Source of the DNA: Sphingomonas sp. PAMC 26621
Lineage (GTDB): Bacteria; Pseudomonadota; Alphaproteobacteria; Sphingomonadales; Sphingomonadaceae
Direction: 5' to 3'
Length of the DNA: 64,000 nt
Assembly: GCF_000251145.1 (NCBI RefSeq)
Contig: NZ_AIDW01000016.1
Location: 153,032 to 217,031, forward strand
The notes beneath the pieces were generated by a model. It made no database searches, was not told where the DNA came from, and saw nothing but the letters and a program-made list of their open reading frames with translations. Positions 44,571-55,508 of the stretch are shown here, in pieces (within the stretch, counting starts at the first letter, position 1; the number at the start of each line of letters is the position of its first letter). Both the position numbers and the translations under genes were made by a program.

Positions 44571-47234
44571 ATGACCCAGAGCCCGACCTCCACCAACGAC
44601 ATCCGTCGCAGCTTCCTCGACTATTTCGCGGCCAATGGGCATGCGAAGGTCGCTTCCGCGCCGTTGGTGCCGCAGAACGACCCGACGCTGATGTTCGTCA
44701 ACGCCGGAATGGTGCCGTTCAAGAACGTCTTCACCGGGCTCGAATCGCGACCGTATGTGACCGCGACCTCGTCGCAGAAGTGCGTTCGGGCAGGCGGCAA
44801 GCACAACGACCTCGACAATGTCGGCTATACCGCGCGGCATCATACGTTCTTCGAGATGCTCGGCAATTTCTCTTTCGGCGATTACTTCAAGGAACGCGCG
44901 ATCACGCTCGCGTGGAACCTGCTGACGCAGGAATGGGGGATCGACCCGAACCGCCTGACCGTCACCGTCTATCACACCGATGACGAGGCGTTCGACCTGT
45001 GGCGCAAGATCGCAGGGCTCCCCGAAGAGCGGATCATCCGCATCGCGACCAACGACAATTTCTGGTCGATGGGCGACACCGGTCCCTGCGGGCCATGTTC
45101 CGAAATCTTCTTCGACCACGGCGACCACATCTTCGGTGGCCCGCCGGGGTCCCCCGACGAGGATGGCGACCGGTTCGTCGAGATCTGGAACCTCGTGTTC
45201 ATGCAGTTCGACCAGACCGCGGACGGCGCGCGCACGCCGCTCCCGCGTCCGTCGATCGACACCGGCATGGGACTGGAGCGAGTCGCCGCGGTCCTGCAGG
45301 GCGTCCACGACAATTACGATACCGACACGTTCAAGGCGCTGATCGCGGCGTCGGCTGCGATGACGGGCACGCCTGCGACTGGCGACACGCAGGCGAGCCA
45401 CCGAATCATCGCGGATCACCTGCGCTCGTCGGGCTTCCTAATCGCGGACGGCGTGCTGCCCGCCGCCGAGGGGCGCGGCTACGTGCTGCGCCGGATCATG
45501 CGGCGCGCGATGCGCCACGCGCACCTCCTCGGCGCGAAGGAGCCGTTGATGCACCGGCTGGTCCCGGCACTCGTCGCGGAAATGGGCGCGGCATACCCCG
45601 AACTGGTCCGCGCGCAGGCCGCGATCGAATCGACGCTATTGCAGGAGGAAACGCAGTTCCGCCGCACGCTCGTCAACGGGCTGCGGTTGCTCGATGAGGC
45701 GACGGGCGCGATGGAAGCTGGCGCGACCTTGCCCGGCGAGACCGCGTTCAAGCTCTACGACACCTACGGCTTCCCTTATGACCTGACCGAGGACGCGTTG
45801 CGCGCGCAGGGTTTCGGGATCGACCGCGCCGGCTTCGACAGCGCGATGGCCGAGCAGAAGCGCGCCGCCCGCGCGGCGTGGAAGGGCTCGGGCCAGCGCG
45901 CGTCGGACGACGTGTGGTTCGACATCGCCGAAGCGAGCGGCGGGACCGAGTTCATCGGTTACAGCGCGGTCGAGGGCGAGGGCGCGGTCGTCGCGATCGT
46001 CCGCGACGGCGCGCAGGTCGAGCGCGCCGAGGCGGGCGAGACGGTCGAGATCGTCGTGAACCAGACGCCGTTCTACGCCGAAAGTGGCGGCCAGGTCGGC
46101 GACACCGGCACGCTCACCGCGCCCGGCGTCCACGCGGTGGTCGAGGATACGCGCAAGTATCTCGGCCGTGTGTTCGCACATGTCGCGCGGATCGGCGAAG
46201 GCGGCATCGCGCTCGGCGATGCGCTCCACCTGACCGTCGATACCGCGCGCCGCGACCAGATCCGCGCCAACCACAGCGCGACGCATTTGCTCCACGAGGC
46301 ACTACGCCAGCGGCTCGGCGCGCACGTCGCGCAGAAGGGCAGCCTCGTCGCGCCCGAACGGCTCCGGTTCGACTTCTCGCAACCGAGCGCGATCGATCCC
46401 GCGCGGATCATGGAGGTCGAGGCCGACGTCAACGCGCAGATCCGCGGCAACGGCGCGGTCGAAACGCGCTTGATGACTCCGGACGAAGCGATCGCCGAGG
46501 GCGCGATGGCGCTGTTCGGCGAGAAGTACGGCGATGAAGTCCGCGTCGTCTCGATGGGGACCGAGCACGGCAAGACCTATTCGCTCGAACTGTGCGGCGG
46601 AACGCACGTCCGCGCGCTGGGCGACATCGGTCTGTTCACGGTGGTGAGTGAAGGTGCGGTGTCCTCGGGCGTCCGCCGGGTCGAAGCACTGACCGGGGAA
46701 GCCGCACGCGACTATCTCACCACGCGCGACTCGAAGCTGCGCGAGGCGGCGGCAACGCTCAAATCGTCGCCCGACGAAGTCCCGGCGCGCGTCGCCGCGC
46801 TGGTCGAGGACCGGCGGCGGCTCGAGCGCGAACTGGCGGATGCCAAGAAGGCGCTTGCGCTCGGCGGCGGTGCGGGGACGGCGGCGGCTGGTCCGGAGCA
46901 GGTCGGTGGCGTCGCGTTCCTCGGGCAGGTCGTCGACGGGCTCGACCCCAAGGGGCTGCGTGGGACGGTCGATGAGATGAAGCAGCGGCTCGGTTCGGGG
47001 ATCGCGATGATCGTCGCGGTCAACGAGGGGCGCGCTTCGGTCGCGGTCGGCGTGACGGCGGATCTGGTCGCGACCAAGAGCGCGGTCGATTTGCTGAGGG
47101 TCGCGGTGGCGGTGCTCGGCGGGCAGGGCGGCGGCGGTCGCCCGGACATGGCGCAGGGCGGCGGGCCTGATGGCAGCGCCGGCGCGGCGGCGGTCGATGC
47201 GGTCAAGGCGGCGCTGGCGGGTGCTGGCGGCTGA
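44571..47234 (+). CDS. alaS: alanyl-tRNA synthetase
   Basis: This enzyme charges tRNA-Ala. At 887 residues it has the class II catalytic domain at the N-terminus (motif 2 region around [15 protein letters not shown]), the tRNA-recognition region, and the editing domain with zinc ligands [11 protein letters not shown] and CGGTHV. The C-terminal oligomerisation domain includes [15 protein letters not shown] and [13 protein letters not shown]. The ATG at 44571 gives the usual start. It is single, with a palindromic repeat after the gene. Confidence 0.97.
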   Translation: MTQSPTSTNDIRRSFLDYFAANGHAKVASAPLVPQNDPTLMFVNAGMVPFKNVFTGLESRPYVTATSSQKCVRAGGKHNDLDNVGYTARHHTFFEMLGNFSFGDYFKERAITLAWNLLTQEWGIDPNRLTVTVYHTDDEAFDLWRKIAGLPEERIIRIATNDNFWSMGDTGPCGPCSEIFFDHGDHIFGGPPGSPDEDGDRFVEIWNLVFMQFDQTADGARTPLPRPSIDTGMGLERVAAVLQGVHDNYDTDTFKALIAASAAMTGTPATGDTQASHRIIADHLRSSGFLIADGVLPAAEGRGYVLRRIMRRAMRHAHLLGAKEPLMHRLVPALVAEMGAAYPELVRAQAAIESTLLQEETQFRRTLVNGLRLLDEATGAMEAGATLPGETAFKLYDTYGFPYDLTEDALRAQGFGIDRAGFDSAMAEQKRAARAAWKGSGQRASDDVWFDIAEASGGTEFIGYSAVEGEGAVVAIVRDGAQVERAEAGETVEIVVNQTPFYAESGGQVGDTGTLTAPGVHAVVEDTRKYLGRVFAHVARIGEGGIALGDALHLTVDTARRDQIRANHSATHLLHEALRQRLGAHVAQKGSLVAPERLRFDFSQPSAIDPARIMEVEADVNAQIRGNGAVETRLMTPDEAIAEGAMALFGEKYGDEVRVVSMGTEHGKTYSLELCGGTHVRALGDIGLFTVVSEGAVSSGVRRVEALTGEAARDYLTTRDSKLREAAATLKSSPDEVPARVAALVEDRRRLERELADAKKALALGGGAGTAAAGPEQVGGVAFLGQVVDGLDPKGLRGTVDEMKQRLGSGIAMIVAVNEGRASVAVGVTADLVATKSAVDLLRVAVAVLGGQGGGGRPDMAQGGGPDGSAGAAAVDAVKAALAGAGG

Positions 47235-47275
47235 TTGGGGAAGGGGGAGATCGCTTTTCTTACTCGTGGCCGCTT

Positions 47276-47374
47276 CCCCGGCGAAGGCCGGGGCCCAGTA
47301 GCGAGACGGAAGATTGCTGGCGGCAGCGCGCGATTACCTCGACCACCAATACTGGACCCCGGCCTTCGCCGGGG
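47276..47374. repeat. inverted pair of CCCCGGC-type palindromes (REP-like)
   Basis: The left arm 47276-47300 (CCCCGGCGAAGGCCGGGG then CCCAGTA) and the right arm 47350-47374 are reverse complements with one mismatch over 25 bases. Each arm is itself a palindrome with a GAAG or CTTC loop. It lies between the convergent ends of alaS and the antiporter gene. The same element, decayed, is at 17444-17541. Confidence 0.88.
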
Positions 47375-47443
47375 AGGCGAGCAGTAACAGCGCGGAGGGA
47401 GAGCGGAAGCGGGGAACAGGGGATCTCAACGCCCCGATCACCC

Positions 47444-49237
47444 CTAGGCGGCAGGCGTAGTATCCATGCCCCGCCGCCCGCGAACCCGCCTCAACCGCGG
47501 CGCGACCGTCATCTCCGCGGCGGCCTTGATCTCTTGTCGCAGTTCATCGCGCTTTTCATGGATCGACGCGATCACCGGGCCGACCGCGACCCCGAGATCG
47601 GTCAGCACCGCCTCCGCCAGCTGCAGCGAGCTCTCCAGCGTCTCGGGTACCGCATCGGTCGCACCCGCGCGGTACAGCTCGGCGGCATGGCCCGTGTCGC
47701 GCGCGCGGGCCACGATGGCGAGGTCGGGGACCCAGTTGCGCACGCGCCGCGTCAGCGCGACGCTCAGCACCGGATCGTCCATCGTCAGGATCAACGCCTT
47801 CGCGCGTCCGAGATTGAGCCGGTCGACCAGTTCGGGCCGCACGACATCGCCGAACAAAACGACATAGCCCTCGGCATGCGCCGCAGTGACGACGTCGATA
47901 TCCGCTTCGACCGCGACATAGCGCTGGTTGTGGACCGTCAGCATGTCGCACACCATTCGACCGACCCGACCGAACCCGATTACGACCGTTCCCGGGCCTT
48001 CCTCGGGGATCTCGAGCGGCGCATCTGCACCATCCTGCAACTCGATCCGCTTCGCCCAGCGCCGCCCGAGCATCGCGAGCAACGGGGTGATGGTCAGCCC
48101 GATCGCGGTGACCGTCTGCCAAAAATTCGCGGTCGGCGCGGCGATCAGCTGTGCCTGCGCGGCTGCGCCCAATACGATCAGCGTCGTTTCGGACGGGCTC
48201 CCCATCAGCACGCCCGTCTCAACCGCGACCCCGCCGGTGATCCCGGCCCAGCGCAACAGGCCATAGGTAACGATCGCCTTGACCGCGACGACCGCCGCGA
48301 TCGCGAGGGTATAGGCAGCCCAGTTCGCCGCGATCGCGCGCAGATCGACGCTCATCCCGATCGTGATGAGGAACACGCCGAGCGCGAGGCCCTTGAACGG
48401 CGCGGTCATCACCTCGACTTCGCTGTGGTAGTCGGTCTCGGCGATCAGCACGCCCGCCAATAGCGCGCCGACGATCGGCGACAGCCCTGCCGCGGTCGTT
48501 GCGAGGCTTGCGACGATGACCACGAGCAGCGATGCGGCAAGGAACAGTTCGGGGCTTTTGGTCCGGGCGGCCTGCGCGAACAGCTTGGGGAGGATGAAGC
48601 GCCCGCCGATGAACAGCACGCCGACGGTCAGAAACGCCGCAGATCCGACCCGCGCCAGCCCGCTCCAGCCGCTGTCGGCGGCCATCGGCCCCAATGCGGC
48701 GAGCACGAAGATGATCGGGACGAGCGCCAGATCCTCGAACAGCAGCATCGCGAACGCCGTGCGCCCGACCGGGCTGGTCGTTCCCGCGATCGGCAGCACC
48801 AGCGCGGTCGAGGACAGCGAGAGTGCGATGCCGAGCGCCATCGATCCGGTCCACGGGAGGGCGGTCAGCAGGTGCAGGCCAAAACCAAGGATCGCGCCCG
48901 CGGCGAGGAGCTGCGCAGCACCCGTGCCGAACACGAGCTGGCGCATAGACCAGAGTCGCTTCAGCGACAGTTCGAGCCCGATCGAGAACAGCAGCAACAC
49001 GATGCCGAATTCGGCGAAGGGTTCGATCGAATGCGGATCGGAAATCGTGACGTAATAGAGCCAGGGATAATCCCGGACCAGAGCGCCGAGCCCGAACGGA
49101 CCGACCAGCAGGCCGACGAGGATGAAACCGATGACGGGGCTGATCTTGGCGCGCGCGAATGCTGGAATGACAAGACCGGCCGCGCCCAGAATGACGAGGG
49201 CGTCGCTGAAACCGGCGTTGCTGAGGGCTGAAGGCAT
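47444..49237 (-). CDS. Kef-type CPA2 cation/proton antiporter with RCK/TrkA-N domain
   Basis: This inner-membrane K+ (or Na+) efflux protein has 597 residues. It has about twelve membrane segments with the CPA2 features FGIVLLLFSIGLELS and SSTALVLP, then a TrkA-N nucleotide-binding domain beginning VVIGFGRVGR (about residue 420) with the acidic end of strand 2 in AVEAD. It looks like YbaL or KefB; no separate KefG-type partner is adjacent. It runs convergent to alaS. Confidence 0.92.
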   Translation of the reverse strand: MPSALSNAGFSDALVILGAAGLVIPAFARAKISPVIGFILVGLLVGPFGLGALVRDYPWLYYVTISDPHSIEPFAEFGIVLLLFSIGLELSLKRLWSMRQLVFGTGAAQLLAAGAILGFGLHLLTALPWTGSMALGIALSLSSTALVLPIAGTTSPVGRTAFAMLLFEDLALVPIIFVLAALGPMAADSGWSGLARVGSAAFLTVGVLFIGGRFILPKLFAQAARTKSPELFLAASLLVVIVASLATTAAGLSPIVGALLAGVLIAETDYHSEVEVMTAPFKGLALGVFLITIGMSVDLRAIAANWAAYTLAIAAVVAVKAIVTYGLLRWAGITGGVAVETGVLMGSPSETTLIVLGAAAQAQLIAAPTANFWQTVTAIGLTITPLLAMLGRRWAKRIELQDGADAPLEIPEEGPGTVVIGFGRVGRMVCDMLTVHNQRYVAVEADIDVVTAAHAEGYVVLFGDVVRPELVDRLNLGRAKALILTMDDPVLSVALTRRVRNWVPDLAIVARARDTGHAAELYRAGATDAVPETLESSLQLAEAVLTDLGVAVGPVIASIHEKRDELRQEIKAAAEMTVAPRLRRVRGRRGMDTTPAA

Positions 49238-49292
49238 CGTGGCATCTAAGCCACATTCGTTGCGCTTGTCAGCTTATGTCCGAAGATTGCCG

Positions 49293-49340
49293 AAAAAACG
49301 TCGGGTCGCGCCGCCCCGGAATGGCTCCGGGGCGACGCGA
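49293..49340 (-). terminator. terminator of icd
   Basis: On the minus strand CGCCCCGGA..TCCGGGGCG forms a strong stem with further pairing outside, followed about 14 bases on by six T (the A run at 49293-49298). It lies directly after the icd stop. Confidence 0.6.
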
Positions 49341-49350
49341 TGCCGGGGCG

Positions 49351-50571
49351 TCAGGCGGAAGCGCCCATTGCCTGTTCGAGGTTGAGACGGACCTGCTCGA
49401 AGAACTGCTCGGTCGTCATCCACGGCTGATCAGGGCCGATCAGCAGTGCGAGATCCTTGGTCATGTGACCGTCCTCGACCGTTTGCACGCAGACGCGCTC
49501 AAGCGTCTCAGCGAACTGCGTCACCTCAGGCGTACCGTCGAACTTGCCGCGATACTTGAGTCCACCGGTCCAGGCGAAGATCGACGCGATCGGGTTGGTC
49601 GACGTCGCCTTGCCCTGCTCGTGCTGGCGGAAGTGGCGCGTGACGGTGCCGTGTGCGGCTTCCGCCTCGACCGTCTTGCCATCCGGCGTCAGCAGCACCG
49701 AGGTCATCAGGCCGAGCGACCCGAAGCCCTGAGCGACCTGGTCCGACTGGACGTCGCCGTCATAGTTCTTGCACGCCCAGACGAACTCCCCGTGCCACTT
49801 GAGCGCCGATGCGACCATGTCGTCGATCAGGCGATGCTCGTAGACGATGCCCGCCTCCTTGAACTTGTCCTTGAATTCGCTCTCGAAAACCTCGGCGAAC
49901 AGGTCCTTGAAGCGGCCGTCATAGGCCTTCAGGATCGTGTTCTTGGTCGACAGATAGACCGGCCACTTGAGGTTCAGGCCGTAGTGCATCGAAGCGCGCG
50001 CGAAATCGCGGATCGAATCGTCGAGGTTGTACATCGCGAGCGCGACGCCCGAGGTCGGGAACTGGAACACTTCCTGGTCGATGACCGTGCCGTCCTCGCC
50101 ATCGAACACGAGGCGCAGCTTGCCGGGGCCGGGGACGCGGAAATCGGTCGCCTTATACTGATCGCCGAATGCATGGCGGCCGACGACGATCGGGTGCGTC
50201 CAGCCCGGGATCAGGCGGGGGACGTTCTTGATCACGATCGGCTCGCGAAAGATCGTGCCGCCGAGGATGTTGCGGATCGTGCCGTTGGGCGACTTCCACA
50301 TCTTCTTCAGGCCGAATTCCGTAACGCGCTGCTCGTCCGGGGTGATCGTCGCGCACTTCACGCCGACGCCGTACTTCTGGATCGCCTTGGCGCTGTCGAC
50401 GGTGATCTTGTCGTCGGTGCCGTCGCGGCTCATCATGCCGAGGTCGTAATATTCCAGATCGATATCGAGATAGGGGAGGATCAGCCGCTCGCGGATCCAC
50501 TGCCAGATGATCCGGGTCATCTCATCGCCGTCGATCTCGACAACGGGCGTCTTTACCTTGATCTTCGCCAT
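49351..50571 (-). CDS. icd: isocitrate dehydrogenase, NADP-type
   Basis: This TCA-cycle enzyme makes 2-oxoglutarate and NADPH. At 406 residues it is the eukaryote-like homodimeric type usual in alphaproteobacteria: [17 protein letters not shown] at the start, TSPNGT-like KSPNGTIRN for substrate binding, the Asp ligands in YDGDVQSD, and [13 protein letters not shown] for NADP. The ATG at 50569-50571 is chosen because the frame upstream of it has no family similarity. A terminator follows. Confidence 0.97.
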   Translation of the reverse strand: MAKIKVKTPVVEIDGDEMTRIIWQWIRERLILPYLDIDLEYYDLGMMSRDGTDDKITVDSAKAIQKYGVGVKCATITPDEQRVTEFGLKKMWKSPNGTIRNILGGTIFREPIVIKNVPRLIPGWTHPIVVGRHAFGDQYKATDFRVPGPGKLRLVFDGEDGTVIDQEVFQFPTSGVALAMYNLDDSIRDFARASMHYGLNLKWPVYLSTKNTILKAYDGRFKDLFAEVFESEFKDKFKEAGIVYEHRLIDDMVASALKWHGEFVWACKNYDGDVQSDQVAQGFGSLGLMTSVLLTPDGKTVEAEAAHGTVTRHFRQHEQGKATSTNPIASIFAWTGGLKYRGKFDGTPEVTQFAETLERVCVQTVEDGHMTKDLALLIGPDQPWMTTEQFFEQVRLNLEQAMGASA

Positions 50572-50709
50572 CACGCACTTTCCTGTGGGGGTTTTGGGGT
50601 AGCGTCTAGGAGCATGCGCGGGATCGATCAACCCGGCGCTTCGCGCGGCGGGGCGGGCGGTAGGGCATTGACGATTGTGGCAAACCGGCCGGTCGGTTAG
50701 GGTTGGCCC

Positions 50710-51441
50710 ATGATACCACCGCCTTATGCGCCGCCTTCGCCCGAAACCGCCAAATGGCGTGTTCCCGATCTCCACCCAGAGGGGCGCAAATACGTCATCA
50801 TCGCAGGTGCCGTCTCGCTCGTCGCGCTGGTCTGGCTCGGCTGGTTCGTCGCGTGGCCGCTGCTCGGGCTGACCTTGTGGGTCGCGCTGTTCTTCCGCGA
50901 TCCGGTCCGCGTCACGCCATCGGGCGACGGATTGATCGTGTCCCCCGCCGATGGGCTCGTCTCGCGGATCGAGCGCGTGCCGGTGCCGCGTGAGCTCGCC
51001 GGCCCAAACGGTCTCGGCGAAGCCCCGCTGATCCGCGTTTCGGTGTTCATGTCGGTGTTCGACGTCCACATCAACCGCACGCCGATCGCGGGGACGATCA
51101 AGCAGGTCGTCTATATCTCGGGCAAGTTCGTGAATGCCGAGCTCGACAAGGCGAGCGAGGATAATGAGCGGCAGCATCTGGTCGTCGAGGGCCGCGACGG
51201 GCGTCGGATCGGCTTCACCCAGATCGCCGGCCTGCTCGCGCGCCGGATCGTGCCGTTCGTCAAGCCGGGCGACATGGTCGCCGCGGGGCAGCGGATTGGG
51301 CTGATCCGGTTCGGCAGCCGCGTCGACGTCTACCTGCCCGACGATTGCGCGTGCCAGGTGGTGCTCGGGCAACGCAGCGTGGCCGGCGAGACGATCCTTG
51401 GTCGTGTCGGCGGGACCGTGGCTACCGGGATCGCGCAGTGA
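50710..51441 (+). CDS. psd: phosphatidylserine decarboxylase proenzyme
   Basis: This enzyme makes phosphatidylethanolamine from phosphatidylserine at the inner membrane. The 243-residue proenzyme has two N-terminal membrane segments (about 30-60), the FDVHINRTP motif, and [11 protein letters not shown], where the Gly-Ser bond is self-cleaved to form the pyruvoyl group. It is followed 19 bases later by pssA, which makes its substrate. Confidence 0.95.
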   Translation: MIPPPYAPPSPETAKWRVPDLHPEGRKYVIIAGAVSLVALVWLGWFVAWPLLGLTLWVALFFRDPVRVTPSGDGLIVSPADGLVSRIERVPVPRELAGPNGLGEAPLIRVSVFMSVFDVHINRTPIAGTIKQVVYISGKFVNAELDKASEDNERQHLVVEGRDGRRIGFTQIAGLLARRIVPFVKPGDMVAAGQRIGLIRFGSRVDVYLPDDCACQVVLGQRSVAGETILGRVGGTVATGIAQ

Positions 51442-51460
51442 TAGGTTCGGAAACGCGGGC

Positions 51461-52282
51461 ATGAGGCGCCCCGAGCGCCGCGCCACGACGCGCGGTCTTC
51501 CGTTACGGGCAGTCGCGCCCAATGCGGTGACCGCGCTCGCCTTGTGTTCCGGGCTGACCGGCATCCGCTTCGCGATCGCCGGTCAGTGGGAAACCGCCGT
51601 CCTGATGGTGATGATCGCAAGCGTGCTCGACGGGATCGATGGACGGATCGCCCGGATGGTGCGCGGGGAAAGCCGGTTTGGCGCGGAGCTCGACTCCCTG
51701 TCCGACGCGATTTCGTTCGGCGTGTCCCCAGCACTGATCCTGTATCTCTGGTCGCTCAAGGATCTTCCGCGGCTCGGCTGGCTTTGCGCGCTGGTGTTCG
51801 CGGTGTTCTGTGCGCTTAGGCTCGCCCGGTTCAATGCGGCGATCGATGTTGTCGAGCAGCCCCACAAATCCGCAGGCTTCCTGACGGGGGCGCCGTCTCC
51901 GGTCGGGGCAGGGCTGGCGATGTTGCCGCTCTACCTGTGGTTCTGGACGGGGCTGGACTTCTGGCGGTCGCCCCTGCTCGTCGCGCCGTGGGTCGCGGCG
52001 ATGGCAGTGCTGATGATCTCGAGCGTCGCGACGTTCAGCTGGTCATCGCTGCGGTTGCGGACGCATATACGGTTCGAGGCGATCGCGGTTGTCGTCCTGC
52101 TGGGCGCGGCCCTGATTTCAGCGCCCTGGCATACGCTGACGTTCCTGTGCATTGCCTACCTAGGCACGCTACCGTTCAGCATAGCGGCTTATGGCAAGGT
52201 CAAGCGGCTGCGCGCAACGCCTGGCGGGGCACTGCGGTCACCGGCACCAGCCGCGCCCGAACCCGAACCCGAGCTTCGCTGA
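51461..52282 (+). CDS. pssA: CDP-diacylglycerol-serine O-phosphatidyltransferase
   Basis: This enzyme makes phosphatidylserine from CDP-diacylglycerol and serine. It has 273 residues, about eight membrane segments and the full CDP-alcohol phosphotransferase signature [18 protein letters not shown] (about 56-80). A Pro/Glu-rich tail ends the protein. It forms a pair with psd. Its last 83 bases overlap a small gene on the other strand. Confidence 0.94.
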   Translation: MRRPERRATTRGLPLRAVAPNAVTALALCSGLTGIRFAIAGQWETAVLMVMIASVLDGIDGRIARMVRGESRFGAELDSLSDAISFGVSPALILYLWSLKDLPRLGWLCALVFAVFCALRLARFNAAIDVVEQPHKSAGFLTGAPSPVGAGLAMLPLYLWFWTGLDFWRSPLLVAPWVAAMAVLMISSVATFSWSSLRLRTHIRFEAIAVVVLLGAALISAPWHTLTFLCIAYLGTLPFSIAAYGKVKRLRATPGGALRSPAPAAPEPEPELR

Positions 52283-52436
52283 CGGTGAGCATCGGGCGTG
52301 CGCCGGTCACAGGCTCGACGCCATCGCGAAGCAGAGAGACGATCCGCGGCATTGCCGGGACCAGCGTCTGCCAAAATACGGCCGCGCTGGCAGCGAATGC
52401 GCTTGCGAAGACCAGAAAGCCCGTCACCATCATCAT
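52200..52436 (-). CDS. small single-helix membrane protein, candidate SOS-regulated gene
   Basis: This 78-residue protein begins MMMVTGFLVFASAFAASAAV, one membrane helix. A short region with LVPAMPRIVSLL follows, then a basic tail ([12 protein letters not shown]). AGAGGA lies 9 bases before the first ATG. The minus-strand promoter about 80 bases upstream carries a LexA-type box. It converges with pssA and overlaps its end by 83 bases, so some doubt remains, but the ribosome site, promoter and protein make-up support it. I know no function; small one-helix SOS proteins such as SidA of Caulobacter block division, which is only an analogy. Confidence 0.6.
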   Translation of the reverse strand: MMMVTGFLVFASAFAASAAVFWQTLVPAMPRIVSLLRDGVEPVTGARPMLTVSEARVRVRARLVPVTAVPRQALRAAA

Positions 52437-52521
52437 CGCCTAAATTCCTCTGTCTCGACGCGAAAGGTTGCAGGTCTAACCCACACGCGTGGGCAACGTT
52501 CCCTGTTCTGTACGTGAACAT

Positions 52522-52551
52522 GGTATGTTCCATGTTCGTTCTGCTCGTCAA
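52522..52551 (-). promoter_or_regulatory. predicted promoter with LexA box in the spacer
   Basis: On the minus strand TTGACG (52546-52551) and CATACC (52522-52527) are 18 bases apart. GAAC-N7-GAAC (52527-52541), the direct-repeat form of the alphaproteobacterial LexA site, fills the spacer. A second, inverted GAAC-N7-GTTC arrangement (52516-52530) overlaps it. The promoter points to the small membrane-protein gene at 52436. Confidence 0.55.
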
Positions 52552-52701
52552 GCGGTTTCGCTGTCTTGCCTTTGTGTCCCGGATTGCGTAAAGGGCGCGC
52601 CTTCACACCGCATGGGAAGCACACATCACCGGTGTCGTGCAGGGGTTTGACCCCGAATCGATTACTCGCTTCCCAGAGGATCAACCGGAAAGGAATTATT
52701 T

Positions 52702-53550
52702 ATGGCGGCACCTGTCGTTTCCATGCAGCAGTTGCTCGAGACGGGCGCACACTTCGGCCACCAGACGCATCGCTGGAACCCGAAGATGAAGCCTTACATT
52801 TTCGGCGACCGTAACGGCGTCCACATCCTCGATCTCTCGCAGACCGTACCGCTCTTCGCCCGCGCGCTCGAGTTCGTCTCGGCGTCGACTGCGGCAGGCG
52901 GCAAGGTTCTGTTCGTCGGCACCAAGCGCCAGGCGCAGGAGCCCGTCGCAGACGCAGCGCGCCGTTCGGGCCAGCACTTCGTCAACCATCGCTGGTTGGG
53001 CGGCATGCTCACCAACTGGAAGACCATTTCCAACTCGATCAAGCGCATGAAGACGCTTGAGGAGCAGCTGTCCGGTGACACCGTCGGCCTGACCAAGAAG
53101 GAAGTGCTCCAGCTTACCCGCGAGAAGGACAAGCTCGAGCTGTCGCTCGGCGGCATCCGCGACATGGGCGGCATCCCCGACGTGATGTTCGTGATCGACG
53201 CGAACAAGGAAGAGCTGGCGATCAAGGAAGCCAACACGCTGGGTATTCCGGTCGTCGCGATCCTCGATTCGAACGTCTCGCCGGACGGCATTGCCTTCCC
53301 GGTCCCCGCGAACGACGACGCAAGCCGGGCGATCCGCCTGTATTGCGAAGCGATCGCGATCGCCGCGACCCGCGGTGGCAACGAGCAGCTTGCTCGCCGC
53401 CAGGACATCGGTTCGATGGAAGCGCCGCCCGCCGAGGAAGCGCTGCTCGAGACTGCCCCTGCTGAAGCCGGTGCCGAGCCGACCGCAGCCAGCGACGTAG
53501 CGCTGCAGGCCGAAATGGTCGCAGAGGCCGAGCGCCAGATCGACGCATAA
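52702..53550 (+). CDS. rpsB: 30S ribosomal protein S2
   Basis: This small-subunit protein is needed for S1 binding. At 282 residues it is longer than the E. coli protein because of an Ala/Glu-rich C-terminal tail. [34 protein letters not shown] and [10 protein letters not shown] are diagnostic. AAGGA lies 7 bases before the ATG. It is followed by tsf, with a hairpin in the gap that may set the ratio of the two products. Confidence 0.98.
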   Translation: MAAPVVSMQQLLETGAHFGHQTHRWNPKMKPYIFGDRNGVHILDLSQTVPLFARALEFVSASTAAGGKVLFVGTKRQAQEPVADAARRSGQHFVNHRWLGGMLTNWKTISNSIKRMKTLEEQLSGDTVGLTKKEVLQLTREKDKLELSLGGIRDMGGIPDVMFVIDANKEELAIKEANTLGIPVVAILDSNVSPDGIAFPVPANDDASRAIRLYCEAIAIAATRGGNEQLARRQDIGSMEAPPAEEALLETAPAEAGAEPTAASDVALQAEMVAEAERQIDA

Positions 53551-53570
53551 GCGTCGCAGAACTGACATAG

Positions 53571-53601
53571 GGACGGGGTAGGGCATCGCTCTGCCCCGTC
53601 C
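53571..53601 (+). promoter_or_regulatory. hairpin between rpsB and tsf
   Basis: GGACGGGG (53571-53578) pairs with CCCCGTCC (53594-53601), with partial pairing inside. No T run follows on the plus strand. It probably acts as an attenuator or mRNA-end stabiliser in this operon. Confidence 0.6.
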
Positions 53602-53635
53602 AAAACCGCATCTGACACACAAGAGGATAAGTGAC

Positions 53636-54571
53636 ATGGCCGACATTACTGCCGCTGCGGTGAAAGACCTGCGCGAGAAGAGCGGCGCGGGCATGATGGA
53701 TTGCAAGAAGGCGCTGACCGAAGCTGCCGGCGACATGACCGCGGCGATGGACTGGCTGCGCGCCAAGGGCCTCGCGGCTGCCGCCAAGAAGTCCAGCCGC
53801 ACCGCGGCCGAGGGCCTGATCGGCGTCGAAGTCGACGGCACCATCGGTGCAGCGGTCGAAGTTAATTCCGAGACCGATTTCGTAGCGAAGAACGAGCAGT
53901 TTCAGACCTTCGTTCGCGACGTGACGTCGGTCGCGCTGCGGCTCGGTGACGACATTGCCGTCATCAAGGCAGCATCGCTCGGCGAGGCGACCGTCGAGGA
54001 GACGCTCACCAACAACATCGCGACGATCGGCGAGAACCAGAACCTGCGTCGCGCAAAGCGCCTCGAAGTCACGCAGGGCGCGGTCATCCCGTACATCCAC
54101 AACCAGGCAGCCCAGGGCCTCGGCAAGATCGGCGTGCTCGTCGCGCTCGAGAGCGATGCCGGCCATGACGTGCTCGAGCCGCTCGGCAAGCAGATCGCGA
54201 TGCACATCGCGGCCGCTTTCCCGCTCGCGCTTAACGAGGACGGCCTCGACCCCGAGATCGTCGCGCGCGAGCGTGCGATCGCGACCGAAAAGGCAGCCGA
54301 GAGCGGCAAGCCCGCCGACATCGTCGCCAAGATGGTCGACGGTGCGATCGCCAAGTACCGCAAGGAAAACGCGCTCGTCAGCCAGCTGCTGGTGATGGAC
54401 GGCAAGACCAAGATCTCGGACGTTGTTGCCAATGCCGCCAAGGCAGCGGGCAAGTCGATCGAGCTCAAGGACTATGTCCGCTTCCAGCTCGGCGAAGGCA
54501 TCGAGAAGGAAGCGACCGATTTCGCAGCGGAAGTCGCTGCGGCATCGGGCGTTCCCCAGCAGACCGCCTGA
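53636..54571 (+). CDS. tsf: translation elongation factor Ts
   Basis: This is the nucleotide exchange factor for EF-Tu. At 311 residues it has the N-terminal TS-N domain ([19 protein letters not shown]) with the conserved TDFV in [10 protein letters not shown], then two core domains. It is usual in place after rpsB. The ATG lies about 8 bases after AGAGGA. A strong hairpin follows the stop. Confidence 0.98.
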   Translation: MADITAAAVKDLREKSGAGMMDCKKALTEAAGDMTAAMDWLRAKGLAAAAKKSSRTAAEGLIGVEVDGTIGAAVEVNSETDFVAKNEQFQTFVRDVTSVALRLGDDIAVIKAASLGEATVEETLTNNIATIGENQNLRRAKRLEVTQGAVIPYIHNQAAQGLGKIGVLVALESDAGHDVLEPLGKQIAMHIAAAFPLALNEDGLDPEIVARERAIATEKAAESGKPADIVAKMVDGAIAKYRKENALVSQLLVMDGKTKISDVVANAAKAAGKSIELKDYVRFQLGEGIEKEATDFAAEVAAASGVPQQTA

Positions 54572-54580
54572 CCCCTTTGC

Positions 54581-54620
54581 GTGGGGGTGCGCCGTGCCTT
54601 CGGGCACGGCTCACCCCCAC
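54581..54620 (+). terminator. hairpin terminator after tsf
   Basis: GTGGGGGTG..CCGTGCC pairs with GGCACGG..CACCCCCAC around a TTCG tetraloop, 9 bases after the tsf stop. There is no clear T run, so termination may be partial; pyrH begins 157 bases later. Confidence 0.65.
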
Positions 54621-54777
54621 CGCACTCTAACGCAAATTGCGACAGCGCGCCGCTTGCGCGCGACTGATTTGCGAAGCAGGCAGGGCCATTGCCCGCCTCG
54701 CACAGTTTCCGCGCTTCCAATCGCTTCGCGCCCCCGATAAGGTCCGCGCGCCCCGTCTTCTTGCCGTTCGGATTGTC

Positions 54778-55506
54778 GTGCCAAACCCAAATTTCAAACG
54801 TATCCTGTTGAAACTGTCGGGCGAGGTCCTGATGGGGCCCGAAGGCCTCGCGATCGATCCATCGGTAACCGCTCGGGTTGCGGGCGAGATTGCAGATGCC
54901 CGTTCCAAGGGGTTCGAAGTCTGCGTCGTCGTCGGCGGCGGCAACATCTTCCGGGGTCTCGCCGCAGCCGCCAAGGGGTTCGAGCGCGCGACTGCAGATT
55001 ACATGGGGATGCTCGCGACCGTGATGAACGCGCTCGCGGTGCAGAATGCGCTCGAGCAGATCGGCGTCGATACGCGCGTCCAGTCCGCGATTCCGATGGC
55101 GAGCGTCTGCGAGCCGTTCATCCGTCGCCGCGCCGAGCGCCATCTCGAAAAATGCCGCGTCGTGATTTTCGCGGCAGGCGTCGGCAGCCCCTATTTTACC
55201 ACCGACAGCGGTGCAGCCTTGCGCGCCGCCGAAATGAAGTGCGATGCGCTGTTCAAGGGCACTTCGGTCGACGGCGTCTATGATGCCGATCCGAAGCTCG
55301 TCCCGACCGCCAAGCGCTACGACACGATCAGTTATGGCACCGTGCTCGCGAAGGACCTCAAGGTCATGGATGCGAGCGCGATCGCCTTGTGCCGAGACAA
55401 CAATATCCCGATCGTCGTCTTCAACATCCGCGAGCCCGGCAATCTTGCCGCGGTGCTGCGGGGTGAGGGCGTTTCCACGATCGTCCAGGCAGAGACAGGA
55501 GCATAA
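54778..55506 (+). CDS. pyrH: UMP kinase
   Basis: This enzyme phosphorylates UMP to UDP for pyrimidine supply. It has 242 residues. The nucleotide-binding KLSGEVL at the N-terminus, VGGGNIFRG, the substrate-binding [14 protein letters not shown], and [12 protein letters not shown] are as in the family. The GTG at 54778 yields the usual [16 protein letters not shown] start; in-frame codons upstream are not similar to anything in the family. frr begins 2 bases after the stop. Confidence 0.96.
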   Translation: MPNPNFKRILLKLSGEVLMGPEGLAIDPSVTARVAGEIADARSKGFEVCVVVGGGNIFRGLAAAAKGFERATADYMGMLATVMNALAVQNALEQIGVDTRVQSAIPMASVCEPFIRRRAERHLEKCRVVIFAAGVGSPYFTTDSGAALRAAEMKCDALFKGTSVDGVYDADPKLVPTAKRYDTISYGTVLAKDLKVMDASAIALCRDNNIPIVVFNIREPGNLAAVLRGEGVSTIVQAETGA

Positions 55507-55508
55507 TC

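Noticed and set aside
50572..51564. Upstream extension of icd on the minus strand
   Set aside because: It is antisense to psd and unlike the family; the ATG at 50571 gives the standard N-terminus.
52534..52593. 19-codon plus-strand frame (MFVLLVKRF) next to the LexA-type box
   Set aside because: No ribosome site, and the promoter found points the other way.
54637..54777. 47-codon upstream extension of pyrH
   Set aside because: The extension is unlike any UMP kinase; the GTG at 54778 gives the normal start.
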